Positions 6,639 through 14,575 are shown, numbered from the stretch's first letter. The stretch is DNA of 25,834 nucleotides from Pseudomonadota bacterium (GCA_005772945.1 SXIE01000101.1:1-25834); one strand, 5' to 3'. Made by a program: numbers and translations. Notes: generated by a model not told the origin, from the sequence alone.

Positions 6639-7268
6639 TCAACGCGGGGCGCCGAAACCGCCGGTGGCAGGCGGGCGCGAACCGGTACGGCCGCCGCTGG
6701 GCGCGAGCTCGGGACCGATGCCGTCGATGCGTTCGTGAAGCGCGGGCGCCGTCGGGATGCGCGCGCTCGCGTCGGTCGCCGGGTGCTTGCCGCCGACCAG
6801 CAGGAAACCGGCGATGAGGAGACCGATCGCGACCGCGGCCAGAAGCGCGTAGCCGCCGCGCAGAGAGGCGCCTTCGCGGCGCTCGCTCACGGGCTGCAGC
6901 GGGACGAGACGCGCGTCGCGCTTGTCGCGTTGGGCGCGGGTCGCAGCCTGATCACGGGCGCTCGAATGGGCCGCGTTCTGCGGGCGGATCTCGGGGACAC
7001 CGATGCTCGGCCGCTCGCGCTCGACCGAGGCGCCGTCGCCCGGGCCGCGCTCGAAGGCGCGCACGAGCGGGTTGGGGTCGAGTCCGACGACCTTGGCGTA
7101 CGAGCGGATGAAGCCGCGGATGAACACCGGCGCCGGCAGCGTCGCGTACTGATCCTTCTCGAGCAGCTCGAGCGTCGACCGGGGGATCTTCGTAATCGCG
7201 GCGACGTCCTCGAGGCTGAGGCCGCGCGCCGTCCGCGCATCGCGAAGTTTGGGTCCGACAGTCTCCAT
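6639..7268 (-). CDS. RodZ-like HTH membrane protein, short C-terminus
   Basis: The 209-residue product has an N-terminal helix-turn-helix of the RodZ/HTH_25 type (METVGPKLRDARTARGLSLE; KIPRSTLELLEKDQYATLP; FIRGFIRSYAKVVGLDPNPLV, about residues 4-70), a charged linker (75-138) and one membrane helix (139-159). In rod-shaped bacteria RodZ links MreB to the cell-wall elongation machinery. Here the periplasmic part is only about 50 Pro/Gly-rich residues, and the usual C-terminal beta domain (DUF4115) is absent. It may be a RodZ relative with a different partner. It is the first gene of the unit with mgtE and recO. A TTGACA promoter candidate lies directly upstream, leaving a very short leader. 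I give no symbol because of the missing domain. Confidence 0.8.
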   Translation of the reverse strand: METVGPKLRDARTARGLSLEDVAAITKIPRSTLELLEKDQYATLPAPVFIRGFIRSYAKVVGLDPNPLVRAFERGPGDGASVERERPSIGVPEIRPQNAAHSSARDQAATRAQRDKRDARLVPLQPVSERREGASLRGGYALLAAVAIGLLIAGFLLVGGKHPATDASARIPTAPALHERIDGIGPELAPSGGRTGSRPPATGGFGAPR

Positions 7269-7281
7269 GAGGCCTGTCGGC

Positions 7282-7308
7282 TTTATGATCCGAGGCCGAG
7301 GCTGTCAA
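7282..7308 (-). promoter_or_regulatory. Putative sigma70-type promoter for the RodZ-like/mgtE/recO unit
   Basis: A perfect -35 TTGACA (7303-7308) and a -10-like CATAAA (7282-7287) separated by 15 bases, read on the minus strand. The predicted start site is only about seven bases before the ATG at 7268, so the message would be nearly leaderless. The spacing is shorter than the optimal 17. Confidence 0.45.
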
Positions 7309-7420
7309 CCTCCAAACGCCCGGGTGGGGGCTTCCGCCCAGGGCTCGGGGGGCGCAACACAGGCCGCGTTGGCGGTTTTTTTGACAGCGCGCCCGCTTGG
7401 AGCGCGGCCCGCAGCGCCGG

Positions 7421-9457
7421 TCAATCGATCTGCCGCAGCCCGGACACGGGCGCTTTCTTGGCGGCACGCCCGGCACTGAGCTGAGTCGTCAAGAGCGTGC
7501 AGACGAGCGTGCCGACCGAGATGAGCCCGAGCGCGCTCGGGTCCAGATGCGCCGGCAGGTGGTCGATCAAATAGATGGACGGGTCGAGGTGGTAGCCGAC
7601 CCCGCCGACGAGCGCGACGACGCCGACGCCGATGATGAGCCCGGCGATGAGGCCGGTCATCGCGACGACCAAGCCCTGCAGCGTGAAGACCAGACGCACG
7701 AAACCGGCGGAGGCCCCCATGGCCTTCAGGATGGCGATATCCGCGGTCTTCTCGTGGATCACCATGATCTGGGAGCCGACGATGACGAAGCTGCCGACCA
7801 GGATGATGATGAAGAAGAACATCGTCAGGACGACGCGCTGGAGCGTGAGGGCGCGGAAGAGGTTGTCGTTCTTCTCGCGCCAATCGATGATCTTGTAGAT
7901 GGGCTCGCGCGGCTGCTTGAGGATGCCGACGGCGTCGCTCACGTGGCGCAGGTGCGTGATGAAGGGGCTGTCGCCGGCGCCGTCCGCGAAGCGCGGGTCG
8001 AAGTCGGGTGCGACCAAGCGGCGCAGCTTCTGGTCGAGGTCGGCGGCGTCGGCGACGAAGTCCTCGAACGGCATCGGGTCGAGTGCGCGTCGAAGCTGCG
8101 CTTTGGTGCGGTCGAGGTTCACGAGGTTCTTCGTCTTCACGGCGACCGAGCGCGCGACCTTGCCGCGGTTCAAGAAGCGCTGCGAGACGTCGATGTTGAC
8201 GAGGGCGAGGCGACTGTCCTGTTCGTGGAAGCCGGCCTCGAAGATGCCGACGACCGCGAAGTGGGCGGACGAGGGCAGCATCCCGAAGGGGCCAGTCGAC
8301 TTGTTGTCGAGCCCGCGCAGCGGCGTCACGAAGGTCAGCTCGCCGCCCGGCTCGGCGTGGAGCTTGGCCGCGAGCGCCGACCCGAGCAGCACGCCGGGGA
8401 GCCGGGCGCGCACCGCGCGATAACCCGTCTGCTCGCCCGGCAGGGTGGAGGTGAACGCCGCGTCGCCCGCGATCGACCAGGCGGCCGGGCCCTCGCCGTC
8501 GGTGCGTAGATCGACGACGCGCACGAGCGCGTGCCGCTCGGTGAGCGCGACCTTCGCCTCGGCCGTCAGCAGGGTCGTGCGCGGCCTGCCGTCCGGGCCG
8601 TTCGTGAAGACGATGGCGAGCGCGCGATCGGGCTCGAGGACCAGCTTTTCGTCGGTCGCCGGCAGGCGCCAGAGGCCGTGCGGCACCTCGCGTTCGCGGC
8701 TCCAGGCGGGCTTGCCCGGCGGGCGCTCGAACCTGAGGGCCTCGCGATCGTCCGGCTCGCTCGGGGCGCTCGCGACGGGCTCGAGCACCACGGCCGCGCC
8801 CGCGTCGCCACGCAGGTCGAGCACCTTGACGCGGGCGTTGCCGGGATCGGGAATGACGCGCTCGTCGCTGAGCGCGAGCACGTCCGCGTCGCGCGCGATG
8901 AACGTGAGGGCCTGGCTTTCGACCGGCACGGCGATCGCGATACGCCCTGCGGCGTCGGATGCGCGCGCGGCGGACGGTGTCTCGTCGAGCCCCGCGAGGC
9001 TCCCGCGCAAGACCAGGTGCTCCAGGTCGAGCACGCTGCCGATCGACGGCAGATCGATCCCCTCGACATTCGCGCCCGCCCGGTACGGGCCGTTCGCCGC
9101 CATCATGTCGTCCGCCGTCACCGGTGTCGCGCCGACGACCCCGTCGGTCGCGCGCGCCACCGTCAGCACCTCGTCGTAATTGCGGAAGGTGCTCTGGCTA
9201 TGCATGACGATCATGTGCGGGAAGATCCCGAGGATGCGCTCCTCGAACGCCCGCTCGAATCCGTCCGTGACCGCCAGCACCACGGTCAGCGCCAAAACCC
9301 CGCAGGCGATCCCGACCACCGACACCCACGACACGACCGACAGCGTCCGCTTCTTGCGGCTGCGCGCGATGCGCAGCGCCAAGAGCGCCGCCAGTTTGAA
9401 ACTGCGCAGGGGCCGGAGCCGAGAGGTCCCGGCGGGACGGGGGAAGGCCGAGGACAA
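7421..9457 (-). CDS. LolC/LolE-type lipoprotein-releasing ABC permease, enlarged
   Basis: Transmembrane subunit of the LolCDE class, which extracts lipoproteins from the inner membrane and passes them to LolA. Family features are the N-terminal ALLALRIARSRKKRTLSVVS before TM1 (about 41-63), a large periplasmic region, TM2 (540-565), the cytoplasmic coupling segment EKTADIAILKAMGAS (569-583), TM3 (593-618) and TM4 (645-662). At 678 residues it is far longer than the usual 400 or so; the extra 260 residues lie in the periplasmic domain. An in-frame stop lies a short way upstream, and the most plausible start is a TTG at 9455-9457. No LolD-type ATPase gene is in the window. lolA lies 5 kb away in another unit. 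A MacB-like efflux permease is less likely because of the EKTADIAILKAMG signature. Confidence 0.82.
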   Translation of the reverse strand: MSSAFPRPAGTSRLRPLRSFKLAALLALRIARSRKKRTLSVVSWVSVVGIACGVLALTVVLAVTDGFERAFEERILGIFPHMIVMHSQSTFRNYDEVLTVARATDGVVGATPVTADDMMAANGPYRAGANVEGIDLPSIGSVLDLEHLVLRGSLAGLDETPSAARASDAAGRIAIAVPVESQALTFIARDADVLALSDERVIPDPGNARVKVLDLRGDAGAAVVLEPVASAPSEPDDREALRFERPPGKPAWSREREVPHGLWRLPATDEKLVLEPDRALAIVFTNGPDGRPRTTLLTAEAKVALTERHALVRVVDLRTDGEGPAAWSIAGDAAFTSTLPGEQTGYRAVRARLPGVLLGSALAAKLHAEPGGELTFVTPLRGLDNKSTGPFGMLPSSAHFAVVGIFEAGFHEQDSRLALVNIDVSQRFLNRGKVARSVAVKTKNLVNLDRTKAQLRRALDPMPFEDFVADAADLDQKLRRLVAPDFDPRFADGAGDSPFITHLRHVSDAVGILKQPREPIYKIIDWREKNDNLFRALTLQRVVLTMFFFIIILVGSFVIVGSQIMVIHEKTADIAILKAMGASAGFVRLVFTLQGLVVAMTGLIAGLIIGVGVVALVGGVGYHLDPSIYLIDHLPAHLDPSALGLISVGTLVCTLLTTQLSAGRAAKKAPVSGLRQID

Positions 9458-9462
9458 CCGGT

Positions 9463-9492
9463 TTGACGCTCCGTGCGAACGCGGTGTCTAAT
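9463..9492 (+). promoter_or_regulatory. Putative sigma70-type promoter for the 9630 lipoprotein gene
   Basis: TTGACG (9463-9468) and TCTAAT (9487-9492), each matching five of six consensus positions, with an 18-base spacer. It points toward the lipoprotein gene at 9630 and predicts a leader of about 130 bases. It overlaps the first bases upstream of the divergent permease gene. Confidence 0.55.
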
Positions 9493-9629
9493 GCCGCTGG
9501 TTCCTGCCGCGCCCGTCCCGGCGAGAAATTCGCCTTGGGGGGCCGGGCCCCTTACCATGCGCGCTCGGTGCGTCACAAGCGTGCGCTGTCAGAGCAAGCG
9601 AGCGACCGATACCTGGCTCGGAGGATTCG

Positions 9630-11333
9630 ATGCGGACAATCATTGGTGTGCAAAGTAATCTGCGCTGGGCCGCCATTCCCGCGGTTCTGCTGGTGGCGGG
9701 CGGACTCGGTTGCGGCGACGACGCCGTGGCGACCACGGACACCGGCGGTGACACGACCGTGGCCGAGACGACCAGCGACGTCGCGACGGTCGCCGAGACG
9801 AGCGCCGAGACGCGCGACACCGTGACGACCGATTCCACGCCGCCCGACATCACCGTCGACAACACACCGCCCAAGATCGTCTCGACCACGCCGGCCGACG
9901 GCGCCGACAACGTGGCGTTGCCGCTGACCGTGACGATCGTGTTCAGCGAGAAGGTCAACCCGGCCGTCATCGCGACGCAGACCATCAAGCTGCGCGACTG
10001 GAGCAACGCGGAGATCCCGGGCACGCCGGTGCTCGGCGCCGACGGCCTGACCGTCACCTGGAAGCCGACCACGCAGAACCTCTTGTTCGCGACGCCCTAC
10101 ACCATCGAGGTCGTCGGCAACATCATCACCGACCTCCACGGCAATCGCCTCGCGACGGCGTTTGAGGCGACCTTCTCGACCGCGAACTTCGCGAACCAGG
10201 ACGGCTACCGCACGGTCGCCGCGAAGTACGCGCCGACGATCTACTCGGCCGTCGAGGACAACCTGCTGCCCCAGGCGCAGGTCCCGACCAAGCTGGACGC
10301 CGACGGCGACCTCGACCTCTCGAATACGCGCGCGTGGCTGCTCTCGGCCACCAAGCTCGTGCCGGCCGTCTACTACACGGTGACCGAGACCTACACGCAC
10401 TACTTCATCCATTACATGTACTTCTTCCCGTACGTGAACGACACGAACGCGCTCAAGACCCACGCCAACGGCGCCTCGGGCGTCATGGTCACCATCGAGA
10501 AGGCGCGCGGCGCCGACCCGGAGCGGCCCATCGGCGCGGTCGTCTACTGGCGCTCGGGCGGCGGCGGCTTCACGAACGAGGAGCAGTTCGGGTTCGTCAC
10601 GACCGAGAGCGACATCGTGCCGTCGGGCGGGAGCAACTCGGCGTTTCGCGTCGACGTCGAGCAGCCGCGGGCCGAGCTCTTCCCCAACGATCGCTTCGAG
10701 AGCTTCATCGCCGCGCGCAGTCACCAGCACTGCAATCGCAACGCGGACCTCGGCGGCGTGCTCGCCTACTGCAACGACAAGCCGGCCGACTTCACGGGCG
10801 ACCAGCTCGTCTTTGCGTATGCCGGCGGCGCGCCGACCAACTTCGAGCAGAAGGCCGGCAAGTTCCCGAGCAAGATGGCGGACGTCGAGGGCACCCCGGC
10901 GTCGTTCGGTTATGCGCTCATCCCGCTCTACACCTCGCTTTGGCCGCATCGTTACGAGGACGGCGGCACCGAGATCTTCCAGGAGCAGACGTTCGACTTC
11001 CAGCCGGACGCGGGCCGTCCGGGTGGCGGGACCAAGCTCACCGTGAAGTTCAACGACTCGGTGAAGGCGAGCGACACGAGCTACGGCAAGCCCATGTGGG
11101 CGTGGGGCTGGAACCCGTCGGTCGGCCCGTCGGGCGGCACGTACAACAAGGCCGGCATGCTCGCGCTGGATCCGGCGTGGTACTTCTGGAGCCGCTTCCA
11201 CAGCTCGGGCACGGCCAACAGCCTGGTCGAGTACAACGCCGACACCGGCGCCGGTTTCGCGACGACCTACTGCTTCAACGGTTTCCTCTCGAGCGACGTG
11301 CGCGGGACCGACGCGAAGTGTGCGGCCCAGTGA
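9630..11333 (+). CDS. Large secreted lipoprotein with bacterial Ig-like domain
   Basis: The 567-residue product begins with a signal peptide ending near Cys28 (LVAGGLGC, a slightly atypical lipobox). A Thr/Asp/Glu-rich linker follows (29-80), then an SbsA/Big_5-like Ig domain (about 82-188: PPKIVSTTPADGADNVALPLTVTIVFSEKV...). The remaining 370 or so residues start YRTVAAKYAPTIYSAVEDN and include VYYTVTETYTHYFIHYMYFFPYVND. This loosely recalls Vps62-like secreted domains, but I cannot assign the fold with confidence. It is predicted to be anchored in the envelope or at the cell surface. The ATG at 9630 has GGAGG five bases upstream. The gene has its own promoter candidate and ends at a strong hairpin shared with the convergent cysteine-repeat gene, so it is probably monocistronic. 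Confidence 0.85.
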   Translation: MRTIIGVQSNLRWAAIPAVLLVAGGLGCGDDAVATTDTGGDTTVAETTSDVATVAETSAETRDTVTTDSTPPDITVDNTPPKIVSTTPADGADNVALPLTVTIVFSEKVNPAVIATQTIKLRDWSNAEIPGTPVLGADGLTVTWKPTTQNLLFATPYTIEVVGNIITDLHGNRLATAFEATFSTANFANQDGYRTVAAKYAPTIYSAVEDNLLPQAQVPTKLDADGDLDLSNTRAWLLSATKLVPAVYYTVTETYTHYFIHYMYFFPYVNDTNALKTHANGASGVMVTIEKARGADPERPIGAVVYWRSGGGGFTNEEQFGFVTTESDIVPSGGSNSAFRVDVEQPRAELFPNDRFESFIAARSHQHCNRNADLGGVLAYCNDKPADFTGDQLVFAYAGGAPTNFEQKAGKFPSKMADVEGTPASFGYALIPLYTSLWPHRYEDGGTEIFQEQTFDFQPDAGRPGGGTKLTVKFNDSVKASDTSYGKPMWAWGWNPSVGPSGGTYNKAGMLALDPAWYFWSRFHSSGTANSLVEYNADTGAGFATTYCFNGFLSSDVRGTDAKCAAQ

Positions 11334-11358
11334 GCTGAGGCGCTCGCGTCGATCGGTC

Positions 11359-11410
11359 GACGAAACAAGGGCCGCGCTCCCACCCGGGAACGCGGCCTTT
11401 CTGTTTCGTC
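11359..11410. terminator. Bidirectional terminator between two lipoprotein genes
   Basis: A long hairpin: an outer 8-bp stem GACGAAAC/GTTTCGTC (11359-11366 with 11403-11410), an inner 10-bp stem (11367-11376 with 11391-11400, one G-T pair) and a 4-bp tip around a small loop. T-rich sequence (CCTTTCTGTTTCG) lies on the 3' side, and the arrangement is nearly symmetric. It lies between convergent genes ending at 11333 and 11439 and can serve both. Confidence 0.85.
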
Positions 11411-11438
11411 ATCATCGGGTTACGGGACTGGGCGCCGA

Positions 11439-11918
11439 TCAGGGCGCGGTCACCGACACCGGCCCGAGGAACACCTGATCCTCCATGCACCAGGTCCCGC
11501 CGCCCGGGACCAGCGTCGACGCGCCGTCCACGATGGTGACCTCTTTGAGCTTCGCGTCGGTGATGACGGCGTCGAATGTCCCAGGCGCCGTCGGGTCGAA
11601 CGCGGTAACCGTCAGGACCCCCTCGGTCGCGAAGTACAGCTTCGCGTTGTCGCACGACGTCTGGGTGCAGCCCGCGAGGACGAGCACGCACAGCGGACAG
11701 GTCTGCCAGTCGCCCCCGGGGATGTTGTAGGCGGCCTGGGCCTCGATCGGGTAGGCGCCCTGGCTGTTCTTCCAGACTTGCACGAGCAGGGCGTCGTAGG
11801 TTCCGGTGGTGGCGCTCATCGCCTGGTACTCGAAGTAGGTCGTATTGTCCGTTGCGGCCTCGTCGGCGGCCGTGAACCCGCTGTCGACGCACGCGTTCGC
11901 GTCGACGCATTGCCCGGG
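11439..11918 (-). pseudogene. C-terminal part of the cysteine-repeat lipoprotein, out of frame
   Basis: This is the displaced 3' portion of the gene that begins at 13156. From GQCVDANACVDSG it reads about 158 sensible residues (ADEAATDNTTYFEYQ, LLVQVWKNSQGAYPIEAQAAY, NIPGGDWQTCPLCVLVLAGC, ending in GPVSVTAP) to a stop at 11439. Upstream of about 11918 this frame is Arg-rich shadow sequence, so it has no start of its own. Adding one G in the CCCGGG run at 11913-11918 joins both parts into a single 572-residue protein. The folded C-terminal domain has several cysteines and is not one I recognise. Confidence 0.7.
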
Positions 11919-13156
11919 CCGCTGCACTGGGGCGTGCAGCAGGCGCCGCCCTGGCACACGTCGCTCGCTCCGCAGCAGACCCCGCCGCACGTCGCGTTGT
12001 CGCACGTGCACTGGCCGCTGGCGTTGCACGTCTTGTTGCCCTCGCAGGTCCCGCACTGCCCGCCGCAGCCGTTGTCCCCGCACTGCTTGCCGTCGCATTG
12101 CGGCGTACACGCGATGCACGCGCCGCCCGCCGAGCAGGTCTCGAACTCGCCGCACGTCCCGCATGTGCCACCGCAGCCGTCGTCGCCGCACTCCTGACCG
12201 TCCTCGCACTGAGGCACGCACACGCACTGGCCGGCCCCGCTGCACTCGGCGTTCACGTTGCACACGCCGCAGTCGAAACCGCAGCCGTCATCGCCGCACG
12301 CCTTGCCGCTGCACGCGGCCTTGCACGGGCACGAGGCCGTCGTCGAGCCGGTCGATTTCATCTCGCCGCTCACGCGGATTGTGGTCGCCGCCACGTTGAG
12401 CGTCTTGCCGCCGCCGTCCGCCAAGACCCCTTCGAGCTGCACGACGAAGTTCGTCGTGATGCACGACGAGGGCGCGTTCTTGTCCGTGATCTTCTCGATA
12501 TCGGACACGACCGCCATCACCTTCATGCGGCTGAAGTCGACGTACTGACCCTCGCTTTCGTCAGGGAATCCGGGACATTGCGAGTCGGCGGCGAACGTGA
12601 GCTTCGTGATGCGCAGGCCCCCGCCGGGCGCCGTCGCGGTGCCGGCTTCGACATGCAGCGTGCACCCGAAGCCTTTGCCGAGCTCGATGACGACCGAGGT
12701 CAGACAGCCGTCCTCGAAGGCGTCGATGTCCATCTTGTGCTCGACGGTGATGGTCGCCTTGTCGAAGTCGATGCCGCCGCCGACCTGGAGCGTGCCGCCG
12801 GCCACGACCCCGCCTTGGCCGCACTCGCCCGCCACGCAGGCGCCCGCGACGCAGGTCGTGCCCTCGGCGTTGCAGCCCGGTCCGCAGAAGCCGCCGCAGC
12901 CGTTGGGGCCGCACATCTTGCCGGCGCAGTCGGGCGTGCAGGCGGTCGTTTCGCCGCTGGTCTCGGTGTCGCTGGTCGTCACGTCCGCCGGCGGGTGGGT
13001 CACGTTCACGCACGCGGGCGCGTTCGGGAACGCGACGCAATCGGCGGTCGGGCCGCCCGCGCCGTGGCCCGGGGTGCAGGCCGCCACGAGGACGGCGCCA
13101 AAGAGCGCGAGGGGGGCTGGACGCGGGCACGTGAGGCCCTTGGCAAGCAAGTTCAT
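11816..13156 (-). CDS. Cysteine-repeat lipoprotein, frameshifted near its 3' end
   Basis: A secreted lipoprotein: signal peptide and lipobox LVAAC with Cys27. A first cysteine module follows (about 71-105: CTPDCAGKMCGPNGCGGFCG), then a beta-rich domain of unknown type (about 115-275), then three further copies of the CxxxCxxxxCGxxGCGGxCGxC module (about 277-385) and a CCGASDVCQGGACC segment. Such modules are common in secreted proteins of Myxococcota and relatives and are probably disulphide-stabilised. After CSGPG (near 11913-11918) this frame turns into low-quality sequence and ends at 11816, while the -1 frame continues the natural protein. A one-base deletion, a sequencing error in CCCGGG, or recoding would explain this. 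The ATG at 13156 has AAGGAA about 5 bases upstream. Confidence 0.8.
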   Translation of the reverse strand: MNLLAKGLTCPRPAPLALFGAVLVAACTPGHGAGGPTADCVAFPNAPACVNVTHPPADVTTSDTETSGETTACTPDCAGKMCGPNGCGGFCGPGCNAEGTTCVAGACVAGECGQGGVVAGGTLQVGGGIDFDKATITVEHKMDIDAFEDGCLTSVVIELGKGFGCTLHVEAGTATAPGGGLRITKLTFAADSQCPGFPDESEGQYVDFSRMKVMAVVSDIEKITDKNAPSSCITTNFVVQLEGVLADGGGKTLNVAATTIRVSGEMKSTGSTTASCPCKAACSGKACGDDGCGFDCGVCNVNAECSGAGQCVCVPQCEDGQECGDDGCGGTCGTCGEFETCSAGGACIACTPQCDGKQCGDNGCGGQCGTCEGNKTCNASGQCTCDNATCGGVCCGASDVCQGGACCTPQCSGPGNASTRTRASTAGSRPPTRPQRTIRPTSSTRR

Positions 13157-13282
13157 GGGGTTCCTTCAATGAAACGAGGACACGATGCGAGCGCACCGAA
13201 AGACCCCCGCGCGCACGCCCGTAAACCTCGGGAGGTGTGTGCGGAAGCGCCGAGGCGCCTGCGTCGGGTCGGAGGGAGAAAG

Positions 13283-13332
13283 AGCGTCGCCGACGCTACC
13301 GAAACGCCGCGAACCAACGCCAGGCGTTCGCG
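13283..13332. repeat. Two adjacent dyad symmetries upstream of the cysteine-repeat gene
   Basis: AGCGTCG-C-CGACGCT (13283-13297) is a perfect 7-bp-arm palindrome with a one-base centre. CGCGAAC and GTTCGCG (13308-13314 and 13326-13332) form a 7-bp stem with an 11-base loop that itself contains AACGC/GCGTT. They lie in the 269-base gap between the genes at 13156 and 13426. They could be an operator, the end of the upstream transcript or chance in GC-rich DNA. No T-run follows. Confidence 0.35.
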
Positions 13333-13425
13333 TGGAACGCGCTTACGCGTCGAGCGCCGCGCGGGTCTGCGACGACCCTGCTTTCTTTGTGCGCGAAGGA
13401 CGCGCAGCGCCCACCCGCCTCCGAA

Positions 13426-13998
13426 TCAGAGCAGCGCGAGCGCCTCGGGGGCCACCGAGAAATCCGTGTCGAGCGCGGTGACCCGGTATTCGACCACGCC
13501 GCCGATGGTCGCCAGCGCGCGAATGGTCACGGTCTGTTCGGCCGGCACCGGCGGGTGCGCCACCAGGAGGCGCGCGAGCTTGCCGCGCACGCTGAAGTCG
13601 AGCGTCGCGAACACGTAGGGATCCACACGCGCCGCGCGCGTCACGCGCACCTCGACCTGATCAAAGTCGCGTTCATCCCAGCGCATCTGAAAGGCGCCGC
13701 GGGTCGCCGTGTGGTTTCCGGTGACCACGAGCCGCAGCGCGCGATCCATGTAGAGCGTCGCGACGACCTCTTGGACGCCCATCGGGTCGATCACCGGGAA
13801 CGCGAGGTGAGGCGCGCGCTCGTGCAGCGTCAGCGCGACCGTGCGCGCGAACTGCTCGTCGAAGCGCCCGACGCCGTCGCCAAGCCGCTCGATCAGCGCG
13901 GCGAGATGAATCGTCGCGTCGTCGCCCGGCGCCCCGTCGAGGAGCGCCAGCACGCGACACGTCTCGTCTCTTGGGTCGCTCACGCCCGGCGCGCTCAC
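13426..13998 (-). CDS. Conserved-looking protein of unknown function
   Basis: The 190-residue product has no signal peptide or membrane helix. The N-terminal half looks helical (DDATIHLAALIERLGDGVGRFDEQFARTVAL). The rest looks like beta strands (VQEVVATLYMDRALRLVVTGNH, YVFATLDFSVRGKLARLLVAH, TVTIRALATIGGVVEYRVTAL). I do not recognise the family. The open frame extends to 14073 but would overlap the neighbouring gene, so I choose the GTG at 13996-13998, five bases after that gene's stop codon (14004-14006). A second GTG at 13983 is equally possible, and neither has a clear ribosome-binding site. The close spacing suggests an operon with the upstream 108-residue protein. Confidence 0.6.
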   Translation of the reverse strand: MSAPGVSDPRDETCRVLALLDGAPGDDATIHLAALIERLGDGVGRFDEQFARTVALTLHERAPHLAFPVIDPMGVQEVVATLYMDRALRLVVTGNHTATRGAFQMRWDERDFDQVEVRVTRAARVDPYVFATLDFSVRGKLARLLVAHPPVPAEQTVTIRALATIGGVVEYRVTALDTDFSVAPEALALL

Positions 13999-14003
13999 GC
14001 CGC

Positions 14004-14330
14004 TCAGGCCGAGTAGGCCTGGAAGCGTGCGATGGCGTTCTTGAGCGCGACCGCGTCGTAGGTCGCGGGGCACGCGATCTCGCGCGCCTTGAGCGCGCCA
14101 CTGGCCGTCTTGAGGACGTAGATCGCGTCGACGATCCCCTTGGTGCCCTTGTCGTCGAGCACGACGACGGCCCCTGCGTTGCCGGCTTTGTCGGTCACGA
14201 GCTCTTCGACGGCCTTGAGGCGGAATTGTCCCTTCTCGCCCTCATCCGCCTGCCCGCGCTTCTCGTGCGCCATCTTGGCTTTCTTGCCAGTGCCGCCGCC
14301 ACCGCCACCCTTGCCTTTCGGAGCTGCCAT
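14004..14330 (-). CDS. Small basic-tailed protein of unknown function
   Basis: The 108-residue product starts with a Gly/Lys-rich, probably disordered stretch (MAAPKGKGGGGGGTGKKAKM) and continues with a compact mixed domain (FRLKAVEELVTDKAGNAGAVVVLDDKG, IVDAIYVLKTASGALKAREI, YDAVALKNAIARFQAYSA). No signal peptide or membrane helix is present. The basic tail could contact nucleic acid or acidic protein; this is inference only. I do not recognise the family. The ATG at 14330 has GAGG 6 bases upstream, and a weak promoter candidate lies 34-61 bases before it. It is the first of two genes with the 13426 protein. Confidence 0.65.
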   Translation of the reverse strand: MAAPKGKGGGGGGTGKKAKMAHEKRGQADEGEKGQFRLKAVEELVTDKAGNAGAVVVLDDKGTKGIVDAIYVLKTASGALKAREIACPATYDAVALKNAIARFQAYSA

Positions 14331-14363
14331 TGAATGCCTCGTTGGGATCGAATCGGACGCGGG

Positions 14364-14391
14364 AAGCTAGCAGCTCGCCCCCGATTATCAA
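14364..14391 (-). promoter_or_regulatory. Weak promoter candidate for the 14330 gene
   Basis: TTGATA (14386-14391, five of six) and TAGCTT (14364-14369, three of six) with a 16-base spacer on the minus strand. The -10 element is poor, so this is tentative. Confidence 0.3.
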
Positions 14392-14546
14392 GGAGAAAGA
14401 TCGGCCGGATGCCGGGGCGATGACCGCCGCAGACGCGCGACGGCGGCCGCGTCGCGACCGCTTCCGACGGAATAAGGGCCTCCACCGCCCTCTTGTGCTC
14501 GCGTGCCATGGGGCGGCCGTCTTCTTCTAATGATGCGGACCAACCT

Positions 14547-14575
14547 TTGACACCGGGGGCGGCCTTGGGTACGTA
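14547..14575 (+). promoter_or_regulatory. Promoter candidate for lolA-rimO
   Basis: A perfect TTGACA (14547-14552) followed after 17 bases by TACGTA (14570-14575), which keeps only the initial TA of the -10 consensus. It would give a leader of about 75 bases before the lolA start at 14656. Confidence 0.4.

Noticed and set aside
7364..7382. CCGC-GTTG-GCGG followed by seven T residues on the plus strand, terminator-like
   Set aside because: Only a 4-bp stem, and no plus-strand gene lies upstream to be terminated; both neighbours are on the minus strand.
12098..13618. A long 506-codon open frame on the plus strand opposite the cysteine-repeat gene
   Set aside because: It is Arg/Ala-rich shadow sequence with no motif or ribosome-binding site, and the minus strand carries a clear lipoprotein with repeated cysteine modules.
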